Part shown: piece after piece, positions 15,833 to 27,967 of the stretch
Numbering within the stretch: position 1 is the first letter of the stretch
How the letters are laid out: each line of letters starts with the position of its first letter
Notes under the pieces: model-generated
Seen by the model: only the letters and a program-made list of their open reading frames with translations
What the model was told of the DNA's origin: nothing
Database searches by the model: none
Program-made: the position numbers and the translations under genes
Source: Phycisphaerales bacterium
Lineage (GTDB): Bacteria; Planctomycetota; Phycisphaerae; Phycisphaerales; UBA1924
Assembly (NCBI GenBank): GCA_020849615.1
Contig: JADLFW010000033.1
Span: forward strand, 62,001-126,000
DNA: 64,000 bases
Reading direction: 5' to 3'

Positions 15833-18016
15833 TCAATCCGCCTTTTCGATGTCCAGGGTCAGGATGGCGTAGCCATCGAGTTCGAAGTGCTCTACCAGGA
15901 TGTCCGCCTCGCCATCCTGGGGCATCTCCACGATGCCCACATCTGTCTTGGGGGCATGCCAGTTCCAGTCCTCGATCACGGTGGCCCCGTTCACGACCAC
16001 GCGGACGCCGTCATCGCTGACGGTCTGGATCCGCCATTTGCCTTTGGGAAGCCGGATCTTGGTCGTCGCGACGGTGCCGAACCGGTCCGGGCCGATCGGG
16101 CTGTTCTTGATCGCCTCGGACAGGCCGAGCTCCTTCGGCCCCCCGCCGCCGTATTTGAGCTGCAAGGCGGGCAGCTCGACTGCGAGTGAGGTAGGGCCCT
16201 GGGCTTCGGCCCGCCATCCGGCGAGATTCTCGCGCGGCTCGTTGGTCCACGGGAAGACCCGGACGTTCCAGCTGGCGGCGATGATCGTGCCCGCGACCTT
16301 CTCGTCGAAGCCCTTGCCCTTGATGCGGAGGGAATAGGGCGTGACGCCGGGGTCAGCGCCCACCTTGACGAGCGCGGGCCCGCCGCCCTGGCCCGCCTCC
16401 ACGTTCACGCGGATCCCTCCGGAGGCTTCGATGGCTTCAACGCCGTCGGCGGCCCCGAAGACTTCGTAGGCAAAGCCGTCGGGTGTTGCCGCGGCAAGAC
16501 GGACGAGCGGCGACTGATGGTCCCACGGACCCCATTCACCCATGATGATCTTGTCGCGGCCGGCGAGCCCGGCCCGGGCGCCGACCGGGCGGCGGTCGCC
16601 CAGCACGGGGAACTGGGGCACCTGGTAGGAGGGCACGTCACCCGCGGGGGTCGGCTCCGAACCGGGCGTGGCGTCGATCTCGCGGCCGACACCCTCGGCC
16701 TTGTTGCCAACGTAGACGGTCTGCTTGCTTTCGCGGAGCTGCAGCACGAGCTGGTCGCCGGTGAACGTGTTGTTGGCGACGAGATTGTCGATCGATCCCT
16801 TGTGGTTGGCCTTGGCCCACGGCTTCTGCAGCAGGTCCTTGTCATCATCGAACCACAGGTGCACACCGCAGGCGTTGTCCTTGAAGGTGTTGTCCTGGAT
16901 GCGGTTGCGGGTGCCGTGCTCGATGTTGACGCCGCCCCGCTCGAGCCGGTAGCCCTGTCGGCCGTTGCCCGTGAACTGGTTCAAGGCGATGACCGTGTCC
17001 TGGGAATAGCCGCCCCAGAACCCGCAGATGGCGTTGTCCACGATCCGGTTGCGGAAGAGCTTGTTTCCGAAGCCGAAGGTCATCTCCACGCCGTGGGCGG
17101 GCGCGAACGAGAAGTCGTTGTCGATCAGGAGGTTATCGTTGCACCCCTTGCGGGTGTAATCGAACCCCTCCGGGGCGGGCGAATCACCCAGGGCTTCCTT
17201 GCCGCCGAAGCCGAAGAAGCCATCCCCGCCGTGGGTCACGGAGTTCTCCGCGATCACGTTGCCGGAGCATTGCTCGAACATCAGGATGCCCGCCGAGTCC
17301 TGGCCGCGGTTGTACACCCCGTGGCTGTAGCCCCGGACGCAGAAGTCCAAGGCATTGCGGCAGATGACGTTGCGCGAGCTGCGCCACATCGCCAGACCCC
17401 AGCCCGACAGAAAGGAGCAGTCGTTGTCGAAGACCTTCGAGTCGTTCACCCGGTCGAGCACGATGCCGTTCTGACCGCGGCGGACGGTGATGCCCCTCAC
17501 GGTGGCGCCGGAGGTCGATTGCAGCGCCACCGCCGCGCCGTACCGGTCCAGCCACTCGCCCTTGTCGTTGTCGTGGGGCCACAGCCAGTCGGAAGCGTCC
17601 TCGGCCCGCGCTGTGGATTTCAGGCGCTGCCGGAAGTTGTCCGAAAAGTCGCCACCCTCGATCACCAGCCCGTCGGCGTTAACCGCCTGGAGCCCGACCT
17701 TGAAGCCGTGGATCCGGGCGTTGCGGATGGTGACGTTCTTCACGCCCTCGACCCGCATCCCGACACCCCTGAGCTGGTTCCACGGCACGGCCGGGCCCGC
17801 GCCGCGCAGGTCCGAGCCTTCGACGAACTCAACGACCACCCCATCCGCCTTGATCTGGATGACTCCGTTGCCGTTGGCATCCTCGATGACCGCCCCGGCC
17901 GCGATCTCGACGCGGCACGACTGGGTGATCACCGTGTCATCGGCGGACACCACAACCTTCACCGGATCAGCGGGAACGGCGAACAGACTCATCACCAGGA
18001 TGGCGGGGAAGCTCAT
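15833..18016 (-). CDS. Exported right-handed beta-helix protein with C-terminal PA14-like domain
   Basis: 727 residues with an N-terminal signal sequence (MSFPAILVMSLFAVPADP). Residues ~90-430 contain many parallel beta-helix turns of the form N-x-(I/V)-x-x-N and 'G(I/V)-x-(L/V)'. Examples are NVTIRNARIHGFKVGLQ, NVICRNALDF, NVIAENSVTHGGDGFFGF and NLVANNTFTGD. This fold is found in NosD-like and polysaccharide-acting proteins. The last ~70 residues (GKWRIQTVSDDGVRVVVNG to EHFELDGYAILTLDIE) look like a PA14-type carbohydrate-binding module. A role in binding or cleaving polysaccharides outside the cytoplasm is inferred; I cannot point to catalytic residues. Confidence 0.8.
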   Translation of the reverse strand: MSFPAILVMSLFAVPADPVKVVVSADDTVITQSCRVEIAAGAVIEDANGNGVIQIKADGVVVEFVEGSDLRGAGPAVPWNQLRGVGMRVEGVKNVTIRNARIHGFKVGLQAVNADGLVIEGGDFSDNFRQRLKSTARAEDASDWLWPHDNDKGEWLDRYGAAVALQSTSGATVRGITVRRGQNGIVLDRVNDSKVFDNDCSFLSGWGLAMWRSSRNVICRNALDFCVRGYSHGVYNRGQDSAGILMFEQCSGNVIAENSVTHGGDGFFGFGGKEALGDSPAPEGFDYTRKGCNDNLLIDNDFSFAPAHGVEMTFGFGNKLFRNRIVDNAICGFWGGYSQDTVIALNQFTGNGRQGYRLERGGVNIEHGTRNRIQDNTFKDNACGVHLWFDDDKDLLQKPWAKANHKGSIDNLVANNTFTGDQLVLQLRESKQTVYVGNKAEGVGREIDATPGSEPTPAGDVPSYQVPQFPVLGDRRPVGARAGLAGRDKIIMGEWGPWDHQSPLVRLAAATPDGFAYEVFGAADGVEAIEASGGIRVNVEAGQGGGPALVKVGADPGVTPYSLRIKGKGFDEKVAGTIIAASWNVRVFPWTNEPRENLAGWRAEAQGPTSLAVELPALQLKYGGGGPKELGLSEAIKNSPIGPDRFGTVATTKIRLPKGKWRIQTVSDDGVRVVVNGATVIEDWNWHAPKTDVGIVEMPQDGEADILVEHFELDGYAILTLDIEKAD

Positions 18017-18084
18017 GGCGACGCGATGGTATCCGATCGCGGTCTTGGGTTGCGGATGGCGAAGGGCGCCGACGTGCCCCGGGC

Positions 18085-18399
18085 TCAGGCGGTGGGCGCT
18101 TTCGGCGGCTCGCTGGTCACCGACTCCACGGGCTCGGACCTCGACACGCGCACATCCTGACCCCCGGAGGCCAGGGGAGGCCGGTACGCGGGCGGGTTGG
18201 CGGGCCGGTCGGCCGGGCGGTTCGACTGATCTTCGATCTCATCGCCGATGCCCTTCAGGCCGCGCTTGAACTCAACGATGCCTTTGCCCAGGCTCCGTCC
18301 GACCTCCGGCAGCCGCTTGCCGAAGAGCAGCACGCCGAGAGCCAGGATGATCAGCAGTTCCTGCCAGCCGAGGTTCTGAAACAGCGCCAGCGTCTGCAT
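18085..18399 (-). CDS. tatA: TatA/E-type twin-arginine translocase subunit
   Basis: 104 residues. One N-terminal membrane helix (QELLIILALGVLLFG) is followed by the hallmark FGKRLPEVGRSLGKGIVEFKRGLKG amphipathic region and a Pro-rich soluble tail. TatA forms the pore through which folded, often cofactor-containing proteins cross the membrane. No tatC or tatB is adjacent. The formate dehydrogenase in this window has no Tat signal, so there is no direct link to it. Confidence 0.93.
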   Translation of the reverse strand: MQTLALFQNLGWQELLIILALGVLLFGKRLPEVGRSLGKGIVEFKRGLKGIGDEIEDQSNRPADRPANPPAYRPPLASGGQDVRVSRSEPVESVTSEPPKAPTA

Positions 18400-18516
18400 G
18401 GGCCCTCCCGGGCGGGGTTGAAAGCCGCGGGCCTCATGCCCGTTCGGGGGATTGAAGGGGGCGCCGCCGGATGAGTCAACGCGGGCGGTCGCGGATCTGT
18501 CGCGGCGACTTGGGGC

Positions 18517-21751
<3,235 letters not shown>

Positions 21752-21810
21752 GTCGATGCACTCTCACTCGGCGTCGGGCCGCTGTCCGAGCCGCCACGCC
21801 GCGACCCACG

Positions 21811-22341
21811 ATGCACAACATTGAGTACAAGGCCGAACTCCGCGACATCGAGCTGGCCCGCGCCATCTGCCGGGCGCTGAAGGCGTCGGCGATCATCACC
21901 ATGGAGCAGGTGGATACGTATTTCCGCATCCCCAGCGGGCGGCTGAAGAAGCGGGAGTGCGCGGGGGAGCCGACGGAGTACATTTTCTACGATCGGCCCG
22001 ACCGGACGCGTCCCAAGCTCAGCCATTTCGTCATCTACACCGAGCAGCGGGCGCTGGAGCGGTTCGGGATCCAGCCGCTCCCGGTCTGGATCACGGTCCG
22101 CAAGCGTCGCGAGCTGTTCATGCACGGGCAGGTCCGAATCCACCTCGACACCGTCGAGGGGCTGGGCCGGTTCCTGGAGTTCGAGGCGATGGTCAGCGTG
22201 GGGTTCAACATCGCGCGGTGCCACGAGGCCATCGAGCACCTGAAACAGGCCTTCGCGCCGGTGCTGGGCGAGCCGATCGCCTGCGGGTACTCCGACCTGC
22301 TCGCGACCGAGGCGGATCTTCAAGCAGAAAAGCCGGGCTGA
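21811..22341 (+). CDS. CYTH-domain protein (class IV adenylate cyclase / triphosphatase family)
   Basis: 176 residues. It opens with the CYTH signature IEYKAEL (ExExK-like), followed by VDTYFRIPSGRLKKRE, EYIFYDRPDRTRPKLSHF, and the late acidic strand RFLEFEAMV. The family forms a tunnel fold that binds triphosphates and metal ions. Members include bacterial CyaB-type adenylate cyclases, thiamine triphosphatases and inorganic triphosphatases. Which substrate applies here cannot be read from sequence. It lies 59 nt downstream of ligA on the same strand. Confidence 0.85.
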   Translation: MHNIEYKAELRDIELARAICRALKASAIITMEQVDTYFRIPSGRLKKRECAGEPTEYIFYDRPDRTRPKLSHFVIYTEQRALERFGIQPLPVWITVRKRRELFMHGQVRIHLDTVEGLGRFLEFEAMVSVGFNIARCHEAIEHLKQAFAPVLGEPIACGYSDLLATEADLQAEKPG

Positions 22342-22368
22342 TGCTCTCGCGGCCCATCCGCACCGGCC

Positions 22369-22403
22369 GGGCGGGCGGCGGTGATTAATCGCGCGGCCCG
22401 CCC
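22369..22403. terminator. GC-rich inverted repeat between convergent genes
   Basis: GGGCGGGC at 22369-22376 is matched by GCCCGCCC at 22396-22403. It sits exactly between the ends of the CYTH gene and the opposing outer-membrane barrel gene. It has no T tract on either side; a bidirectional terminator role is inferred from its position. Confidence 0.4.
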
Positions 22404-23266
22404 TAGAACGCGAGGGAGAACCCGATGATCACGCCGTGCTCGATGACATCCCAGGTGAACTCATCGGGCCCGGAGCCGTTCGAGTAGTCCCAGCCGATGG
22501 CGCGGTACCCGGCCAGGACCGACGCCGGCAGGTCGAAGATGTGGAAGTCGTAGCCGATCACCGCGGTGGCGGACCATGTGAAATCGGATGCGACGCCGAA
22601 CCCGCCGACATCGCCGTTCACCGCCATGTGCCAGTGCTCGGCGAGGGGAACGACCACCTTGCCGCCCACGATGGGGTCGAGCCAGTCTTCGCTGTCGGAG
22701 CGGTTGGGCAATGCCGCGGGCTTCAGGTTCACATCGAGCCCGGCGTAGCGCCCGCCGCCGTAGAGGTCGAACGTGAGGTTGCGCGGGTTGTTCGCGGCGC
22801 CGCCGGAACGCTGCTGGTCGACGAGGCGGTACATCAGCCCGAAATCGACGATCGTCTGCTCGATGTCCAGTTCGATGTCGGCGAGGCCCAGCGGGCCGGT
22901 CTGGTCCTTCACGGTGATGTCGGCGTAGAGGCCATCGGCGTAGGCGCCGAACCGGCCGTAACCGAACTCCAGCCTTCCGGAGAGGGCAAAGAGGGAATCG
23001 GACTCGTCGACGATGTCGACGAACGACTCCGACACGTTGACCTGGAGTCCCCGCGCGCCGACATCGCCGTCGATGCTCATCAGCCAGGCCCAGGCGTGGA
23101 TTTCGGCCCGCCACTCCTGCTTCGCCGCCGTGACCCCCGCCGGCTCGTCGCTCAGGGGCGCGAGGGCCGAACCCGCGGCGGACCGCTGGCCAAGGGCAGC
23201 AGGAGCGGCGGGCAGCAGGGCGCCGGCCGCGATCGCTCCGCGGAGGATGCGGGTTGATGGTCTCAT
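22403..23266 (-). CDS. Probable outer-membrane beta-barrel protein
   Basis: 287 residues from the ATG at 23266, which has an AAAGG ribosome-binding site; a GTG two codons upstream is also possible. A signal peptide (RILRGAIAAGALLPAAPAALG) is followed by alternating-hydrophobicity strands rich in Gly, Tyr and Trp (LEFGYGRFGAYADGLYADITV, LYGGGRYAGLDVNL, SATAVIGYDFHIF). The chain ends in a terminal aromatic residue (GFSLAF), as outer-membrane barrels usually do. No specific family is recognised. It begins 34 nt after the arylsulfatase gene on the same strand, so the two are probably cotranscribed. Confidence 0.75.
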   Translation of the reverse strand: MRPSTRILRGAIAAGALLPAAPAALGQRSAAGSALAPLSDEPAGVTAAKQEWRAEIHAWAWLMSIDGDVGARGLQVNVSESFVDIVDESDSLFALSGRLEFGYGRFGAYADGLYADITVKDQTGPLGLADIELDIEQTIVDFGLMYRLVDQQRSGGAANNPRNLTFDLYGGGRYAGLDVNLKPAALPNRSDSEDWLDPIVGGKVVVPLAEHWHMAVNGDVGGFGVASDFTWSATAVIGYDFHIFDLPASVLAGYRAIGWDYSNGSGPDEFTWDVIEHGVIIGFSLAF

Positions 23267-23300
23267 CTGCACGGCCTTTCTGGAGACTCGGTCTCTGGGC

Positions 23301-25691
23301 TTAACGGACCTCGACCGTCAACTTCGGGATCCGACCCGTGAAGCGGGATTTCTTCTCCGATCCGATCGACTCGACCACCGGGGTGCCGAGGTCGATCCCG
23401 ACATCCGCGGTCTCATCCGCCGAGAACACCATGGGCTGGGTGTGCTCGATGCGCCCTTCCCCGGCCTTCTCGCCGTTGATGAACAGCGTGCCCGTGCCGC
23501 CCTTGCCGAGCCCGCCACCGTCGTAGTTGAACTCGAACCGGATCGTGGATCTCCCGGCGGGGAGGGGCTTGTCCGCGGAGACGGTGAACCGCTTCAGCCC
23601 GAGGAAGTTGTAGTCGTAGGCGGGAACGCCGTCCTTCACGTACAGGGCCCAGCCGCCGAATCGGCCGCCCTGCACCAGGATCGCCCCGTTCGCGCCCGAC
23701 GCGGGAGCGTCGACTTCCGCGGTGATCGTCACCGACTTGTTCTTCACACTGAGGAAGGCGTTCTCCATCATGCCCGTCATGCCTTCGGCGAGGGTGACCG
23801 AGGTGCGGCCCGCGAAGAGATCGGGGCGGCCGACCATCTCGGCGATCGCCCGCTCGAACAACCGATCATCGATCGGCAGCACGTGGTGCTCCGCCGCCTC
23901 CTTCATGAAGAGGGCCTGCAGCTCCGTGAGCTTCTGCGGGTTCGCGGACGCCAGGTCGTTGATGAGGCTGAAGTCGGAGCGGGCGTCGTACAACTCCCAC
24001 ACGTCGTCCTTGAGCGGGTGGCGAGGCTCTCGCTCCCACGGGGCGCGATGGATGGTGCGGGCCAGCCACCCGTCGTGGTAGATGGCCCGGTTGCCGCCGA
24101 TCTCGAAGTACTGCGTGGTGTGGCGGTCCGCGGCCTGCGGATCGTCGAACGAGTACAACAGGCTCGTGCCCTCGATCGGGATCTGAGGGGTGCCGTTGAC
24201 GATCTTGGGCTCGGGCAACCCGGCGGCCTCGAGGATCGTTGGCGCGATGTCGATGACGTGTCCGAACTGCGTGCGGATCTGGTTCTTCGACTTGATCCCC
24301 CTGGGCCAGTGCACGACCATGCCGTTGCGGGTGCCGCCGAAGTCGGAGGCGACCTGCTTGGTCCAAGCGAAGGGCGCATCAAAGGCGACCGCCCACCCGG
24401 CGGCCATGTGCGGGTAGGTCTCCGGCCCGCCCCACTTGTCGAGCACCTTGAGCATGTCGGGCACGCGCTCCTGCACGCCGTTGAAGTAGGTCATCTCGCT
24501 GAACATGCCGTTGGCGCCGCCCTCCGCGCTGGTGCCGTTGTCGCCCGCGATGTAGACCACGAGGGTGTTATTCAGCTCGCCCGTCGCTTCGACGGCCTTG
24601 AGCATGCGGCCGATCTCGTGGTCGGCGTAGTCGAGGTAGGCGGCGAAGACCTCCACCTGGTGCGTGTACAGCCGTTTCTCATCCGCCGAGAGCGAATCCC
24701 AATCGGGGATGCCCTCGGGCTTGGGGGCCAGCCGGGTCCCTGCCGGGACGACTCCGTGCTGAATCTGCCGGGCCAGGGTCTGCTCGCGGATCTTGTCCCA
24801 CCCCTCGTCGAACTTGCCCTTCCACTTCGAGATCCACTCCTTCGGGACGTGGTGCGGCGCGTGCGTCGCGCCCGGCGCGAAGTACACGAAGAAGGGCTTG
24901 TGCGGCGTCATCGCCTTCTGGAACTGGATCCAGGCGACCGCCTGGTCGGTCATGTCCGTCATGAAGTGGTAGTTTGGGTCATCGGGCAGGTCGACCTGCG
25001 TCACGCCGTCGTGCAGGAACGGCGCCCACTGGTTGGTCTCGCCGCCGATGAAGCCGTAGAACTTGTCGAACCCCTGCCGCGTGGGCCAGCGGTCGGACGG
25101 GCCGGACACGCTCGTCTCCCAGGTTGCGGTCTCGTGCCACTTGCCGAAAGCCGCCGTGCTGTAACCGTTCAGCCGGAGCATCTCCGCGAGCGGCGCGGTC
25201 GTGTTGGGGATCTGGCCCGTGTCCCCCGGCATCCCGGTCGCCATCTCGGTGATGAAGCCCATGTTGACGGTGTGGTGGTTGCGGCCCGACTTGAGCGCGG
25301 CCCGCGTGGGCGAGCACAGGGCGGTCGTGTGGAAGTTGTTGTAGCGCAGCCCGTTCTGCGCGAGCGAATCCAGTGTCGGCGTGCGGATCGGGCCGCCGAA
25401 TGTACTGGTCGCTCCGAAGCCCAGATCGTCGATCAGGATGATGACCACGTTGGGGGCGCCGTCGGGGGCCTTCACGTCAAAGTGCGGCGGAGTCTTGACG
25501 TTGCGAATGTCCAGCTCGGTGATCTCCGGTCGCTTGGGCTCCTGGATCGGGAGCACCGTGCGGTCAATCGGCGGCGCTTTTTCGGAGGTCGCGTCCTGCG
25601 CCGCCTCGGGCCCGGCGGCGAGCAGGGGGCGCACACCCGAGATCATCGACATCACCGCGATCACAACGGCCAGTGGATAGATCTGAGTCAT
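23301..25691 (-). CDS. Exported arylsulfatase (type I, formylglycine-dependent)
   Basis: 796 residues with an N-terminal signal sequence (PLAVVIAVMSMISGV). The sulfatase signature CSPTRAALKSGRNHH near residue 125 contains the CxPxR core whose Cys is converted to formylglycine. Metal-binding Asp residues precede it in ILIDDLGFG, and YIAGDNGTSAEG supplies the second acidic pair. A C-terminal region of ~200 residues (after KEAAEHHVLPIDDRLFERA) adds beta-rich sequence as in the large Pseudomonas-type arylsulfatases. It hydrolyses sulfate esters, probably of sulfated polysaccharides; planctomycetes carry many such enzymes. The maturation enzyme is not in this window. Confidence 0.92.
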   Translation of the reverse strand: MTQIYPLAVVIAVMSMISGVRPLLAAGPEAAQDATSEKAPPIDRTVLPIQEPKRPEITELDIRNVKTPPHFDVKAPDGAPNVVIILIDDLGFGATSTFGGPIRTPTLDSLAQNGLRYNNFHTTALCSPTRAALKSGRNHHTVNMGFITEMATGMPGDTGQIPNTTAPLAEMLRLNGYSTAAFGKWHETATWETSVSGPSDRWPTRQGFDKFYGFIGGETNQWAPFLHDGVTQVDLPDDPNYHFMTDMTDQAVAWIQFQKAMTPHKPFFVYFAPGATHAPHHVPKEWISKWKGKFDEGWDKIREQTLARQIQHGVVPAGTRLAPKPEGIPDWDSLSADEKRLYTHQVEVFAAYLDYADHEIGRMLKAVEATGELNNTLVVYIAGDNGTSAEGGANGMFSEMTYFNGVQERVPDMLKVLDKWGGPETYPHMAAGWAVAFDAPFAWTKQVASDFGGTRNGMVVHWPRGIKSKNQIRTQFGHVIDIAPTILEAAGLPEPKIVNGTPQIPIEGTSLLYSFDDPQAADRHTTQYFEIGGNRAIYHDGWLARTIHRAPWEREPRHPLKDDVWELYDARSDFSLINDLASANPQKLTELQALFMKEAAEHHVLPIDDRLFERAIAEMVGRPDLFAGRTSVTLAEGMTGMMENAFLSVKNKSVTITAEVDAPASGANGAILVQGGRFGGWALYVKDGVPAYDYNFLGLKRFTVSADKPLPAGRSTIRFEFNYDGGGLGKGGTGTLFINGEKAGEGRIEHTQPMVFSADETADVGIDLGTPVVESIGSEKKSRFTGRIPKLTVEVR

Positions 25692-26130
25692 CGGTGCTGC
25701 TCCCCGTACCCCGCCGCTGTCAGCTCGACGGGGTCATTTGAACGACGTGTTTCACTCGGCCCATGCCACCCTCGGCGTCTGCCAGACCGCGCCGGGATGT
25801 AAGCCGACTGCGCTTCGCTGAATAGTCAAGTCGCCCTGCATCCGTTGCCTTCTCCGCAAACATGCGGGCCCGTACCCATGCAGATCGCGAGAACGCGGCG
25901 CAGCGTAGGCCAAACAGACCTGTTAATCCTTTTGTCTTGTCTTAACAATCATGGCGCGGAATCCGCTGCGCGTGATCGCCGATTGCCGCCGGCCCGCCCG
26001 CAGCCAATGGCGCGGGCCAGTGGATCAGTTCCGGGGTAGGCCGTCAAGTCCGGCAGCGGTCCGTACAGCCTCCAGCCGGCTTCGCGAGCGAGGTGACTGC
26101 TCGGCCGCGGCCGACCGGCGCTCGCGAGCG
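25692..26130. other. Gene-free stretch upstream of the arylsulfatase
   Basis: About 440 nt between the arylsulfatase start and the tRNA-Phe terminator. I see no convincing coding frame. It includes a locally AT-richer patch near 25915-25955 that could hold the arylsulfatase promoter, but no -35/-10 pair with normal spacing is clear. Confidence 0.5.
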
Positions 26131-26170
26131 CAAAAACAAACGGGGTCGCACGATCCCGTGCAACCCCGTT
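26131..26170 (-). terminator. Rho-independent terminator of tRNA-Phe
   Basis: A 14-bp stem with one mismatch (AACGGGGTCGCACG at 26139-26152 against CGTGCAACCCCGTT at 26157-26170) is followed on the minus strand by a T-rich run (GTTTGTTTTTG). It stands 3 nt after the tRNA-Phe gene. Confidence 0.85.
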
Positions 26171-26173
26171 CAA

Positions 26174-26246
26174 TGGGCAGAGCCGGACTTGAACCGGCGA
26201 CACCCGCATTTTCAGTGCGGTGCTCTACCAACTGAGCTACCTGCCC
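26174..26246 (-). tRNA. tRNA-Phe (anticodon GAA)
   Basis: On the minus strand it forms a complete cloverleaf. Acceptor GGGCAGG pairs with TCTGCCC, the D-arm is GCTC...GAGC, the anticodon stem-loop is CCGCA-CTGAAAA-TGCGG with GAA in the centre, and the T-arm is GCCGG-TTCAAGT-CCGGC. The discriminator is A and CCA is not encoded. A strong terminator follows immediately, so it is transcribed as a single-gene unit. Confidence 0.97.
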
Positions 26247-26319
26247 GCTCAGAGACCCCAAACAATACCCCTTCGATGGGGGGCGTCAAGCCTATCCATC
26301 GACACGATACGATCGCCGC

Positions 26320-27150
26320 ATGAACGCCGCCGGGCCGCCGGGCCCAGCCATGACTCCACCGACCGGCCCGCTGCTCCAAGTCCGCGATCTGGTGGTCTCC
26401 TTCCCCGGTCGGACATCGGGAGAGGCTGCATTCCGCGCTGTTGACAGCGTCAGCTTCGAAGTCCCTCGCGGTGAATCCCTCGGGCTTGTCGGGGAATCCG
26501 GTTCCGGGAAAAGCACGGTGGGACGGGCGGTTCTCGGCCTGATCCGGGCCCGGTCGGGCTCTGTCGGTTTTGACGGCGTCGATGTCCTGCAACTCCGCGG
26601 AGAGGCGCAGAGAAGGCTCCGGCGCCGCATGCAGATCGTCTTTCAGGATCCCGGCGGATGCCTGAATCCCCGGATGCGGGCCGGCGCGATCGTCGCCGAG
26701 CCGCTGCTCATCCATCGAATCGCCGCGGATGCCGCTCACGCGCGCGGCATGGCCCGCGAACTGCTTGTCCGCTGCGGCCTTCGCCCGGATGCCGCCGACC
26801 GCTACCCCCACCAGTTCTCCGGCGGTCAGCGGCAGCGCATCGCGATCGCCCGGGCCATCGCGGCGCACCCCGAGTTCATCGTGTGCGATGAGCCGACCAG
26901 CGCGCTCGATGTGTCGATCCAGGCCCAGATCATCAACCTGCTGATGGACCTGCAGCGCGAGTTCGGCCTCTCCTACCTCTTCATCAGCCACGATATCGGC
27001 CTCGTTCAGCACGTGTGCGGCCGGATCGCGGTCATGACGAAGGGCAAGATCGTCGAGGCCGGGCCGACGGTCGATATCCTCCGCGAACCGGCCCACCCCT
27101 ATACGCGATCGCTGCTGGATGCCGTGCCGGTCGCGCCCGTTGCGGTTTGA
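26320..27150 (+). CDS. Oligopeptide/dipeptide-type ABC transporter ATP-binding protein (OppF/DppF-like)
   Basis: 276 residues. Walker A GESGSGKST near residue 63, Q-loop IVFQDPGGCLNPRM, signature SGGQRQRIAIARAIA, Walker B FIVCDEPTSALD and the switch His in FISHD are all present. The C-terminal HPYTRSLLDAVP is typical of the Opp/Dpp subfamily, which powers peptide or nickel import. An in-frame Met at 26350 is an alternative start. The partner ATPase, permeases and binding protein are not next to it, so this ATPase either pairs with a transporter elsewhere or is an orphan. Confidence 0.9.
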   Translation: MNAAGPPGPAMTPPTGPLLQVRDLVVSFPGRTSGEAAFRAVDSVSFEVPRGESLGLVGESGSGKSTVGRAVLGLIRARSGSVGFDGVDVLQLRGEAQRRLRRRMQIVFQDPGGCLNPRMRAGAIVAEPLLIHRIAADAAHARGMARELLVRCGLRPDAADRYPHQFSGGQRQRIAIARAIAAHPEFIVCDEPTSALDVSIQAQIINLLMDLQREFGLSYLFISHDIGLVQHVCGRIAVMTKGKIVEAGPTVDILREPAHPYTRSLLDAVPVAPVAV

Positions 27151-27171
27151 CCGCTCCGCCCCCGCCCGCCG

Positions 27172-27813
27172 CTACGCGGCCCGCCCCGCGCGGGCCAGCA
27201 TCGCGTCGTACCGGCGCTTGCGATCGGCATCACGCAGCACGGAATACGCCTTGCTGATCATCGTGAATCGCTCCTGCGCGCCCGGCTCGGTGCACACATC
27301 CGGGTGGTACCGGCGGGCCAGGATGTGGTAGGTCTCGCGAATCGTGTCGTCGCTCGCGTCTCTCGGAACGCCGAACACCGCGTACAGGTCCTCGATCTCC
27401 ACCGTCGCGGTGACCGGCCGGGCCGCCGCGGGCGGCGCTTCGGCTACAGCGGGGCCCACACCGCCGGCCGGGATGAAGCCGTACCGCGCGAGCTGCGACA
27501 GCGCCGCCGCGATACCGGGCCGGACATCAAAGAACTGCACACCCGCTTCGAACGTCCGCAGCCCCACCCGGCGGACCCACACCGCACGCCCGCTCACGCG
27601 GATGCACTGCGTATCGGACTCGATGACGAGCGTGACCGCATCGCCCGGCTGCAGGGCGGGCCGCCCCCGGCATCGGGCCCGCAGGCCCGTCATCGACAGG
27701 TCGGCGACATCCCCGAGGGGGCAGCGCAGCCCGATGGCGGGAAACCGCTGCGCGGCCCGCGCGACCAGAGGCCGTGCGTTCCCGGAGTTCGGACTCGAGC
27801 CTCCCCAACCCAT
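27172..27813 (-). CDS. PilZ-like domain fused to a C-terminal J domain
   Basis: 213 residues. Residues ~20-115 look like PilZ: an Arg-containing N-terminal segment, then DLSMTGLRAR, which matches the D/N-x-S-x-x-G motif, then GDAVTLVIES and a V-W-V-R-R strand. PilZ domains bind cyclic di-GMP, although the leading RxxxR is only loosely matched here. Residues ~143-213 are a J domain: LYAVFGVPRDASDDTIRETYHILARRYHPDVC contains the HPD tripeptide that stimulates Hsp70 ATPase. Only ATG at 27813 gives the full PilZ part. It lies downstream of asnB on the same strand. Function is unknown; a c-di-GMP-responsive co-chaperone is a speculative reading. Confidence 0.8.
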   Translation of the reverse strand: MGWGGSSPNSGNARPLVARAAQRFPAIGLRCPLGDVADLSMTGLRARCRGRPALQPGDAVTLVIESDTQCIRVSGRAVWVRRVGLRTFEAGVQFFDVRPGIAAALSQLARYGFIPAGGVGPAVAEAPPAAARPVTATVEIEDLYAVFGVPRDASDDTIRETYHILARRYHPDVCTEPGAQERFTMISKAYSVLRDADRKRRYDAMLARAGRAA

Positions 27814-27944
27814 GGTTCAACGATCGGGAAGGGACCCGCGCCGCTTCAGCCCGCCCGTTGACGGGATCGGTTCGGGGTTCCGGTGGTGCGTTCTGGGCGT
27901 TCGACCATCGGGCTGCGATCCCCCGCCCGGCACGGCGCAACGAC

Positions 27945-27963
27945 CGATACCCATCGGGTATCG
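27945..27963 (-). terminator. Hairpin after asnB
   Basis: Perfect 8-bp stem CGATACCC-ATC-GGGTATCG starting 5 nt after the asnB stop. There is no T run, so it may be a weak terminator or an mRNA 3'-end stabiliser before the PilZ-J gene. Confidence 0.5.
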
Positions 27964-27967
27964 CGGC

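Noticed and set aside
25845..26261. Several short open frames around the tRNA-Phe gene
   Set aside because: They overlap the tRNA or its terminator, have no ribosome-binding site and look like high-GC chance frames.
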